DNA from: Candidatus Komeilibacteria bacterium RIFCSPLOWO2_01_FULL_45_10
GTDB taxonomy: Bacteria; Patescibacteriota; Patescibacteriia; UBA1558; UBA10009
Assembly (NCBI GenBank): GCA_001818835.1
Contig: MHKL01000015.1
Coordinates: 11,795 to 17,145 of the forward strand
Direction of reading: 5' to 3'
DNA: 5,351 nt
Every line of letters begins with the position of its first letter. The first letter of the stretch is position 1. Below the pieces are notes generated by a model. It saw nothing but the letters and a program-made list of their open reading frames with translations, was not told where the DNA came from and ran no database searches. The translations under genes were made by a program, and so were the position numbers. Shown one piece after another: positions 1 to 4,547 of the stretch.

Positions 1-431
1 TCCTCTAAAATGCTGTTTTGATGATATTTTTCAATCAAATGCGCAAAAATTTCGCTGTCCGTTTCCGAAATAAATTGATGGCCGGCGGCCTTTAACCCTT
101 CTTTTAATTCGCCCATGTTCTCAATGATGCCGTTATGGACAATGGCGATTTTTTTTTGGCAATCAAGGTGGGGATGGGCGTTTAAGTCAGTCGGGGCGCC
201 GTGCGTGGCCCAGCGGATATGGCCTAAGCCAATAAAAGAATCGGGCTGATATTTTCCCAGCTCTTCTTGCAGCGCCCTAAGCTTCCCTTCTTTTTTAAAC
301 ACCTTCAACTTTCGGCCGTTAATCAAAGCAACGCCGCTGGAGTCGTAACCGCGGTATTCCATCCGCTTAAGGCCTGCCAAAAGAATGGGGGAGGCCTGAT
401 TTTGACCAATATAACCGATGATGCCGCACAT
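1..431 (-). CDS. glmS: Glutamine--fructose-6-phosphate aminotransferase (isomerizing), N-terminal part, runs off the window
   Basis: GlmS makes glucosamine-6-phosphate from fructose-6-phosphate and glutamine in the cytoplasm, the first step toward UDP-GlcNAc and peptidoglycan. The 143 visible codons cover most of the class II glutamine amidotransferase domain. The protein begins MCGIIGYIG, whose Cys2 becomes the N-terminal nucleophile once Met is removed. Then come EYRGYDSSG (about 25-33), HIRWATHG (about 74-81), HNGIIEN (about 100-106) and the ETDSE motif near 125-129, all glutamine-site signatures of this family. The sugar isomerase domains lie outside the window. The ATG is fixed by the invariant Met-Cys-Gly start. 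No Shine-Dalgarno is visible upstream, where a short A/T repeat sits instead. The gene follows the TrmB-type regulator on the same strand after a 42-base gap, so co-transcription is possible. Identity is very secure; only the 3' extent is unknown. Confidence 0.96.
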   Translation of the reverse strand, partial: MCGIIGYIGQNQASPILLAGLKRMEYRGYDSSGVALINGRKLKVFKKEGKLRALQEELGKYQPDSFIGLGHIRWATHGAPTDLNAHPHLDCQKKIAIVHNGIIENMGELKEGLKAAGHQFISETDSEIFAHLIEKYHQNSILE

Positions 432-469
432 AAAATTAGAAAATAGAATCTAAAAATTAGAAAATAGAA
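432..469. repeat. Two direct copies of a 17-base A/T-rich unit between the regulator and glmS
   Basis: The unit AAAATTAGAAAATAGAA occurs at 432-448 and again at 453-469, a 21-base period, and fills almost the whole gap between the two minus-strand genes. It sits directly against the glmS start codon and replaces any ribosome binding site. It looks like a slippage-type or lineage-specific intergenic repeat; I see no coding or structural role. Confidence 0.7.
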
Positions 470-473
470 ATTC

Positions 474-1217
474 TTATGATAAGCTACGCCAGATATATTC
501 AAACAACTGTTGCTGGGTTCTAAAAATCGCCTGATCTTCAATAATCAAACCCAAGGGTTGCTTTTCCGAATTTAAGGAAATCATCGCCACCTTGCCCGGA
601 TAAATTAAAATATAAGTTGGTGAGCCCTCCTGGACGGTTAAGGATTTGCGTTCCGAAAATTCCGCCGGCGTGCCGCTGTGGCCAATGGCAATCACCCGGA
701 CTTTAATTTTATTCTTGATTCTTTGGTTGGTAAAGGCGGGCCAGGCCTGATAAAGGCAGGGCCTGATGGTTGAGGAAGAAAAAACATGGTAGATCTTTTC
801 CGTTGCGCAAAGGGTAATTTCCAAAACGTCGCTTAAAATTGTCTTGATGCCCGACAGGCCTTCGTAATACTTAACCGCCGGTTTTTCTCCCGCCCGCTGG
901 TAAAGCGACTTTAGTTCGGGAATGATTTTGTTAAGATTGGCTTCCACTGCGCTCAAAGTCTGCCGTTTTTGCTCCAGGGCGCTTTTTAATTTTTCCGGGT
1001 CCTCGGCCGCAAAAAACTGCTTGGTGTCCTTATGATAAAAGCTGGCTAAGCCCAAATTCCTTAAAGATTTTAAAATGTCGTAAGTCGTGCCGCGATTAAT
1101 GCCCGCCTTCATTGCCAAGCTTCTGACGGAGATTGGCCCGGCTTCCAGTAAAGCCAAATAAACTTGAATCTCTTTGTCATTCAGGCCGAATTGTTTCAAA
1201 ATGGGGGTAATCTCCAT
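474..1217 (-). CDS. TrmB-family transcriptional regulator (sugar-type HTH regulator)
   Basis: A 247-residue cytoplasmic DNA-binding protein. Residues about 6-70 form a winged helix-turn-helix of TrmB type (PILKQFGLNDKEIQVYLALL, then the recognition helix NRGTTYDILKSLRNLGL at 41-57). A charged helix likely to be coiled coil follows at about 73-108. The C-terminal half (about 114-245) is an alpha/beta effector domain with strands such as VKYYEG, KVRVIAIG and TYILIYPGKVAMIS, as in the TrmB C-terminal sensor domain. Known TrmB proteins bind sugars or sugar phosphates and control sugar transport and metabolism genes; which ligand this one binds cannot be read from the sequence. It is divergent from the phosphofructokinase-like gene and upstream of glmS, so control of fructose-6-phosphate use is a reasonable inference. 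A consensus promoter overlapped by a palindrome suggests autoregulation. The ATG lacks a Shine-Dalgarno; the start is chosen because it begins just before the HTH domain and lies about 23 bases from the predicted transcription start. Confidence 0.88.
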   Translation of the reverse strand: MEITPILKQFGLNDKEIQVYLALLEAGPISVRSLAMKAGINRGTTYDILKSLRNLGLASFYHKDTKQFFAAEDPEKLKSALEQKRQTLSAVEANLNKIIPELKSLYQRAGEKPAVKYYEGLSGIKTILSDVLEITLCATEKIYHVFSSSTIRPCLYQAWPAFTNQRIKNKIKVRVIAIGHSGTPAEFSERKSLTVQEGSPTYILIYPGKVAMISLNSEKQPLGLIIEDQAIFRTQQQLFEYIWRSLS

Positions 1218-1235
1218 AAAAAGATGCTTGATAAA

Positions 1236-1267
1236 TTATTAAAATCATTATATAATGTTTATAATAA
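1236..1267. promoter_or_regulatory. 32-base imperfect palindrome over the regulator's -10 box (candidate operator)
   Basis: The core CATTATATAATG (1246-1257) is a perfect 12-base palindrome. Its flanks TTATTAAAAT (1236-1245) and TTTATAATAA (1258-1267) match in inverted orientation at 8 of 10 positions. The core contains the -10 box of the TrmB-type gene, so a dimer bound here would block its transcription. The operator role is inferred from position and symmetry only; A/T-rich sequence forms palindromes easily. Confidence 0.45.
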
Positions 1268-1274
1268 TTGTCAA
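1247..1274 (-). promoter_or_regulatory. Sigma70-type promoter of the TrmB-family regulator
   Basis: On the minus strand a perfect TTGACA (1274-1269) is followed after 16 bases by a perfect TATAAT (1252-1247). Transcription would begin near 1240, giving a leader of about 23 bases before the ATG. This is the strongest promoter match in the window and could also serve glmS. Confidence 0.75.
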
Positions 1275-1292
1275 TTTTTTTTCTACAATTTC

Positions 1293-1301
1293 TGTGGATA
1301 A
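1293..1301 (-). promoter_or_regulatory. Perfect DnaA-box 9-mer
   Basis: TGTGGATAA on the plus strand is the complement of TTATCCACA, the high-affinity DnaA box consensus. It is isolated: the nearest similar site is an 8 of 9 match inside the intron endonuclease gene. No cluster is present, so this is not good evidence for an origin; a chance match or a single DnaA regulatory site is possible. Confidence 0.25.
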
Positions 1302-1310
1302 CTATATGAT

Positions 1311-1328
1311 TTAGCTAACATTAGCTAA
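1311..1328. repeat. Two TTAGCTAA palindromes spaced one helical turn apart
   Basis: The self-complementary octamer TTAGCTAA occurs at 1311-1318 and 1321-1328, a 10-base period that would place both copies on the same face of the helix. It lies midway between the two divergent promoters, a natural place for a regulator or activator site. No known regulator is assigned. Confidence 0.4.
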
Positions 1329-1356
1329 AAAATAATTATAAAAGTGTCAAAAAAAT

Positions 1357-1373
1357 AATGAAAGTATTTCATT
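1357..1373. promoter_or_regulatory. Inverted repeat abutting the -35 box of the phosphofructokinase-like gene (candidate operator)
   Basis: AATGAAA (1357-1363), a GTA spacer and TTTCATT (1367-1373) form a perfect 7-base inverted repeat. Its right arm touches the first base of the -35 box. Position and symmetry suggest a binding site for a dimeric regulator, possibly the divergent TrmB-type protein; this is inference. Confidence 0.45.
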
Positions 1374-1401
1374 TGACTAAAAAAAACAATGACCTTATAA
1401 T
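1373..1401 (+). promoter_or_regulatory. Sigma70-type promoter of the phosphofructokinase-like gene
   Basis: TTGACT (1373-1378) and a perfect TATAAT (1396-1401) are separated by 17 bases, the optimal spacing. Transcription would begin around 1407-1411, leaving a leader of roughly 85-115 bases depending on which start codon is used. Confidence 0.75.
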
Positions 1402-1404
1402 AAA

Positions 1405-1508
1405 CCCCTCACCACTTTTTTCATCCAACAACTATTGAGTATCACCTTATTATTTTAGGAAGAACGTATTTTAAAATAATGGCAGAGTTTAATAAAAGTG
1501 GTGATGGG
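1405..1508 (+). promoter_or_regulatory. Self-complementary 5' leader: transcript 5' end pairs with the start region
   Basis: Bases 1405-1419 (CCCCTCACCACTTTT) are complementary to 1494-1508 (AAAAGTGGTGATGGG) with a single mismatch at 1408/1505, giving 11 uninterrupted pairs (1409-1419 with 1494-1504) plus three more. The left arm lies at the predicted transcript start. The right arm covers the candidate starts GTG1498, GTG1501 and ATG1504 and lies 13 bases before ATG1522. A stem here could block translation or be opened by a factor. An AGGAAG at 1457-1462 in the loop is too far from any in-frame start to act as a normal ribosome binding site. No known riboswitch class is recognised. Confidence 0.4.
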
Positions 1509-1521
1509 TAAACCCCTTGAT

Positions 1522-2676
1522 ATGTCTGATAAAAAAACAATTTTAGTGCTCACCAGCGGCGGGCTGTCACCGGCGCTAAACGCCACCCTTTACGGCGTCA
1601 TTAAACAAGTCAGAAAATACCGCTGGCGAATTTTGGGCGGCATTAACGGCTGGATTTCTTTGGTGCAGCAGGGAAAAATCATTGACCTGACCAATTTGAA
1701 AGTTGAGGCCATTAAAAACCGCGGCGGCGACTTTTTGCGCTCCTCCCGCACCAACCCTTTTAAAATCCCGGGCGGCATAAATTTGCTTAAAGAAAAAATA
1801 AAAAAATACAGGATCAGCGGCATTTTGGCCATTGGCGGCGACGATACCTTAAAAGGAGCGTCCCAGCTCTTTACTAAAGAACATTTGCCAATAGTGGGCC
1901 TGCCGAAAACCGTTGACAATGATTTGCCTTTAACTTACTTTTCACCCGGCTTCCCCTCGGCCGCTTACTATGCGGCCAAGCTGGCCGCGGAAACCAAGGA
2001 AGATTCGGCCTATACTTTAAGCCGGGTTTTTATCATTGAAATGTACGGCGAAAAATCCGGCTGGCTCGCTGCGGCCGCCGCTTTGGGCGGCGTCGATCTG
2101 GTGATTCCGCCGGAATGGCCGTTTAAGTTAAATGATATTCTGAAACTCATTCAACAAAAATATGAAAAAAACGGCAACTACTGCGTCGTTGCCCTTTCCA
2201 AAGAAGCTAAAATTTCCGGCTTGAAAAGTTTGGCCGACACTCAACCCGATGATTTTAACAATCAAAGGCGGGAATTCATCAGCTTGGCTTTAAAAGAAAA
2301 AATCGAAAGCCGCCTGGGCCTAAGCGCCAAAATCATTATTCCGATGAACTACGTGCAAAGCGGCGAACCGATTAAACTTGACTGGGAAATGGGAGTGCGG
2401 CTCGGAAAAAAAGGAGTTGATTTAATTAAAGAAAACCGGCTGGGGCAAACTCTGGCGATTGACTTTAAAAACAACCGCTTCGCCCTCAGGCCCGTTTCCT
2501 TAAAAATATTTTCCCAAGGCATTAAGAAAAAAATGCCCGCCTCTTTCTTTAACAAAAAAACCATGCTGCCGACGGAAAAATACTTTAAGTACCTTAAGAC
2601 CTTAATCGGCAATTTCCAATTCATTGATAAAAATTACCAAAAACTCCAACAAATAATCAGTAAAAAAATGAGCTGA
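1522..2676 (+). CDS. 6-phosphofructokinase-like enzyme, PPi-dependent-type active site, divergent substrate pocket
   Basis: A cytoplasmic enzyme of the PfkA superfamily, which phosphorylates fructose-6-phosphate at C1 in glycolysis. With the ATG at 1522 it has 384 residues, longer than typical bacterial ATP-PFK (about 320). Visible motifs are VLTSGG (9-14), SSRTNP (74-79), GGDD (105-108) and PKTVDND (128-134) with catalytic Asp132. GGDD and PKTVDND in place of GGDG and PGTIDND are the known hallmarks of pyrophosphate-dependent enzymes. Arg168 matches the conserved R162 of E. coli PfkA. The position of R171 appears to be Glu177 (in MYGEKSGWL) and that of R243 is Ser280 (QSG instead of QRG), so standard fructose-6-phosphate contacts are changed. 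In-frame starts also exist at 1498, 1501 and 1504; 1522 is chosen because it puts the family's KKxxVLTSGG at the N terminus, but no Shine-Dalgarno decides it. Family membership is secure; donor and exact substrate are not. Confidence 0.85.
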   Translation: MSDKKTILVLTSGGLSPALNATLYGVIKQVRKYRWRILGGINGWISLVQQGKIIDLTNLKVEAIKNRGGDFLRSSRTNPFKIPGGINLLKEKIKKYRISGILAIGGDDTLKGASQLFTKEHLPIVGLPKTVDNDLPLTYFSPGFPSAAYYAAKLAAETKEDSAYTLSRVFIIEMYGEKSGWLAAAAALGGVDLVIPPEWPFKLNDILKLIQQKYEKNGNYCVVALSKEAKISGLKSLADTQPDDFNNQRREFISLALKEKIESRLGLSAKIIIPMNYVQSGEPIKLDWEMGVRLGKKGVDLIKENRLGQTLAIDFKNNRFALRPVSLKIFSQGIKKKMPASFFNKKTMLPTEKYFKYLKTLIGNFQFIDKNYQKLQQIISKKMS

Positions 2677-2693
2677 AACCTAAGTTTCAGCTC
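2662..2693 (-). terminator. Shared terminator hairpin of two convergent genes
   Basis: GAGCTGAAAC (2670-2679) and GTTTCAGCTC (2684-2693) form a perfect 10-base-pair stem around a CTAA loop. On the minus strand it is followed by a run of seven T (complement of 2662-2668), a full intrinsic terminator for the 347-codon gene. On the plus strand the tail is only moderately T-rich, so termination of the phosphofructokinase-like transcript here is probably weaker. Both stop codons lie within the hairpin. Confidence 0.8.
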
Positions 2694-3723
2694 TATCGTT
2701 GTTCTTGGGGAGTTCGGCAATCCTGAGGATTAGGCGCTTTGCCTCCTCAATTTGCTCCAAAGACAACGGATCGGACTGGAAGTGGGTGATGCTGAAGAAT
2801 TCCTCCAAAAGCGGCCCTGACTCCTTCCTGGATGAAGCCAACAAGCAGGCGATTGTTCTTAGCTGATGAAAATCCCTAAAAGTTAAGGACTCCACCTTGC
2901 CCTGAATTTCAGTAATAGAATCGAAGCAGAGGCGCGGCCGCAGTCCGCCGACCAGGTCAACGATCTGCTTGCCCAATTCCAACTGATCGGTATCTCGCAA
3001 GAACTGGATAAACAGCCTGATGGCTGGCAGTCCCAAGACGGGGTTGGCGCGAACAATATGCATCCAGAGAGTCAAAATGATCACGCTTAAATCAAAATGC
3101 CTTTGGATGCCCAGTTGCCTGACCGTTTCGTCAGTGGGCTCTGGTTTTTCGATGGTGTAGCCACCCACAGGCGACCAGAGTTTTGGCGGAAACAAATCAA
3201 TCATCCTTACCACAACATCAGCTTCTTGAAAGAAGACAAAGTTGCGTAAGGCCGCGTCAAGGCCGATGCTTAACATATAAGCGCCCTGGCCATTAACCGC
3301 CCGGAATAGTGGAGAGATGCAGTCCCTTAATAACGCCTTGATGACAGGCTTGGCCTGCTCTAAAGACATTCCTTCTATGGCGACGGAAACTGTTCTGCCC
3401 CCATAATCTTCCAGTTGGACCAAATACCCGCTGTCCAGCTTTTCAATGAACTTAATGCCTGTGGAAATAGGCAAACCGATTGCTGAAAGGCCAAAATAGT
3501 ATTGATGCAATTCACGGAGAATTTCTTCTAGAATTAACCCTCTCTTCTCCATGAGTATCTTAGCTACAATGACCTTTTCATCCTTCCTTCTGTAAAGAAT
3601 GACTAAACGGTTGAGCCGTTCATGCCACTCAATCAGTTCAACCTTATATTCTTCAAAAGGCAAGAATATTTTTGAACCGGCCGCAATTTCCCCTTTGGCA
3701 ATGCGCTGGTAAATCTCTTGCAA
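2680..3723 (-). CDS. Unrecognised 347-residue protein with weak protein-kinase-like fold signatures
   Basis: I do not recognise the family. The protein has no signal peptide or clear membrane segment and is rich in Leu, Ile and charged residues. Several features resemble the kinase/phosphotransferase fold in order: VIVAK with Lys55 (possible beta-3 lysine), a following acidic helix with Glu66 and Glu67, a hinge-like GYLVQLEDYGG (99-109), a catalytic-loop-like LDAALRN with Asp156 and Asn161, and MIDLFPP with Asp176 (possible DFG-equivalent metal ligand). The C-terminal half (about 195-340) looks helical. No glycine-rich loop is obvious. The start is TTG, supported by a perfect AAGGAG at 7 bases. 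The gene is monocistronic, with its own promoter and terminator, convergent with the phosphofructokinase-like gene. A phosphotransferase acting on a small molecule, or a pseudokinase, is an inference; the reading frame itself is secure. Confidence 0.75.
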   Translation of the reverse strand: MQEIYQRIAKGEIAAGSKIFLPFEEYKVELIEWHERLNRLVILYRRKDEKVIVAKILMEKRGLILEEILRELHQYYFGLSAIGLPISTGIKFIEKLDSGYLVQLEDYGGRTVSVAIEGMSLEQAKPVIKALLRDCISPLFRAVNGQGAYMLSIGLDAALRNFVFFQEADVVVRMIDLFPPKLWSPVGGYTIEKPEPTDETVRQLGIQRHFDLSVIILTLWMHIVRANPVLGLPAIRLFIQFLRDTDQLELGKQIVDLVGGLRPRLCFDSITEIQGKVESLTFRDFHQLRTIACLLASSRKESGPLLEEFFSITHFQSDPLSLEQIEEAKRLILRIAELPKNNDRAET

Positions 3724-3730
3724 GGCGATT

Positions 3731-3736
3731 CTCCTT
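3731..3736 (-). promoter_or_regulatory. Strong Shine-Dalgarno that fixes a TTG start
   Basis: AAGGAG on the minus strand lies 7 bases before the TTG at 3723-3721, ideal spacing, with no competing ATG nearby. It is the only gene in the window with a textbook ribosome binding site, and it justifies the non-ATG start. Confidence 0.85.
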
Positions 3737-3765
3737 ATTTTAAGTAAAAATGAACTAATTAATGT

Positions 3766-3794
3766 ATCTTAATGACTATTTTTTATTTTGTCAA
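3766..3794 (-). promoter_or_regulatory. Promoter of the 347-codon gene
   Basis: A perfect TTGACA (3794-3789) and TAAGAT (3771-3766) are 17 bases apart on the minus strand. Transcription would begin near 3759, giving a leader of about 36 bases that ends with the strong Shine-Dalgarno. Confidence 0.65.
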
Positions 3795-3803
3795 GATCGG
3801 AAC

Positions 3804-3839
3804 AAAAACAAAAAACGGCGGTTGATTCCGCCATTTTTT
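3804..3839 (-). terminator. Intrinsic terminator of the rRNA operon
   Basis: GGCGG (3817-3821) and CCGCC (3828-3832) enclose a six-base loop. A-runs to the left and T-runs to the right can extend the stem and provide a U-tract in either direction. On the minus strand it begins about 16 bases after the 5S 3' end and is followed by two T runs (GTTTTTTGTTTTT), so it ends the 23S-5S transcript and separates it from the next promoter. Confidence 0.85.
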
Positions 3840-3854
3840 AATTCAATCCATTAA

Positions 3855-3970
3855 CCTCGGCACTTACCTACGCTTGCATGGCATAAGCCATACTACCATC
3901 GGCCTTGAGTTGCTTAACGGTCGTGTTCGGAATGGGAACGAGTGTGGCCAACTCAGCAGAAGCACCGAGA
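3855..3970 (-). rRNA. rrf: 5S ribosomal RNA
   Basis: Read on the minus strand, the gene contains the conserved 5S segments CCCATTCCGAACACG and GCCGATGGTAGTATGG. Its ends form helix I: CTCGGTGCT near 3969-3961 pairs with AGTGCCGAG near 3864-3856 using two wobble pairs. The length of about 116 bases is normal. It lies downstream of 23S and immediately before the operon terminator. Ends are accurate to a few bases, set by the helix I pairing. Confidence 0.95.
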
Positions 3971-3986
3971 TTAATGAATTGAATTT

Positions 3987-4130
3987 CTACTTAGGAAAGA
4001 TTTCTTTGGGATAAGGCAATCTAAAAGTGTCTGGTGAAAGCAGAAAAATAAAAACAATAATAGCCGCCACCATTAAAAAAAGCAAAACTAACTGAACGCT
4101 ACCCTGCCAATCTTTCATCATAAAAGACAT
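3987..4130 (-). CDS. Possible small membrane protein (47 residues) in the 23S-5S spacer
   Basis: Starting at ATG 4130 the frame encodes 47 residues with a hydrophobic stretch (about QLVLLFLMVAAIIVFIFLL) preceded by KDW and followed by a polar, proline-containing tail ending PYPKEIFPK. This would be a single-pass membrane peptide. Alternative in-frame ATGs lie at 4121 and 4118, and a GTG at 4190 falls inside a hairpin and is unlikely. No Shine-Dalgarno or separate promoter is seen, and it would be read only within the rRNA precursor. T-rich spacer DNA easily produces hydrophobic frames by chance, so this is doubtful. Confidence 0.25.
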   Translation of the reverse strand: MSFMMKDWQGSVQLVLLFLMVAAIIVFIFLLSPDTFRLPYPKEIFPK

Positions 4131-4157
4131 TCTATCAGATTTATGGGAAATGAACAA

Positions 4158-4222
4158 CCCTGAAGTAGAGCCTCGCTTCGCTTGGCTCACTTCAGGGCAA
4201 GCCCTTCTATAAAAGGGCTTGC
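4158..4222 (-). repeat. Two adjacent strong hairpins in the 23S-5S spacer
   Basis: Hairpin one pairs CCCTGAAGTAGAGCC (4158-4172) with GGCTCACTTCAGGG (4184-4197), 14 base pairs with one bulged A and an 11-base loop. Hairpin two pairs GCAAGCCCTT (4197-4206) with AAGGGCTTGC (4213-4222), 10 perfect pairs with a six-base loop. They share base 4197 and lie about 35 bases after the 23S 3' end. A role as precursor-rRNA processing sites is likely; a REP-like inserted palindromic element is the alternative. No U-tract follows, so they are not standard terminators. Confidence 0.75.
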
Positions 4223-4234
4223 TGATTCTCTAAA

Positions 4235-4256
4235 ACCAATTCTCCTTTAAATTGGT
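4235..4256 (-). other. Small hairpin at the 23S 3' boundary
   Basis: ACCAATT (4235-4241) and AATTGGT (4250-4256) form seven base pairs around an eight-base loop, just after the 23S 3' terminal segment. It may mark the 3' processing boundary of 23S rRNA. Confidence 0.4.
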
Positions 4257-4547
4257 GGTTACATTGGCCGATTAGTACCGCTCGGCTGAACCCCTTACGG
4301 GGCTTACACCTGCGGCCTATTAACCTTGTAATCTCCAAGGGGCCTAAATAACGAATCCTCATCTTGCAGACGGCTTCACGCTTAGATGCTTTCAGCGTTT
4401 ATCCAAACCGAACATCGCTACCCGGCAATGCCACTGGTGTGGCAACCGGTCCACGAGTGGTTCGTCCTTCCCGGTCCTCTCGTACTAGGGAAGGGCCTGC
4501 TCAAGATTCTAATGCCCGTGGCAGATAGGAGACCGAACTGTCTTACG

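Noticed and set aside
323..541. 72-codon minus-strand frame over the regulator-glmS junction
   Set aside because: It overlaps the secure glmS and TrmB-type genes in another frame and is an artefact of the A/T repeat.
1236..1420. Replication origin in the AT-rich intergenic region
   Set aside because: Only one DnaA box and no dnaA or dnaN nearby; divergent promoters explain the AT-rich stretch.
1479..1511. Ten-codon leader ORF starting ATG before the phosphofructokinase-like gene, with AGGAAG upstream
   Set aside because: The AGGAAG is 16 bases from the ATG, too far for normal initiation, and the peptide has no attenuator-like composition. It could be real but is not supported.
1590..1919. 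109-codon minus-strand frame
   Set aside because: It lies opposite the phosphofructokinase-like gene, whose frame carries all family motifs in this stretch.
2349..2624. 91-codon minus-strand frame
   Set aside because: Antisense shadow of the phosphofructokinase-like gene with no independent support.
4158..4222. Transposon end, attC-like site or CRISPR repeat
   Set aside because: Only one copy of each hairpin, with no spacers, target-site duplication or nearby transposase or integrase.
3971..4256. tRNA gene in the 23S-5S spacer
   Set aside because: The hairpins do not form a cloverleaf, and no T-loop GTTCGA-type motif or acceptor pairing is present.
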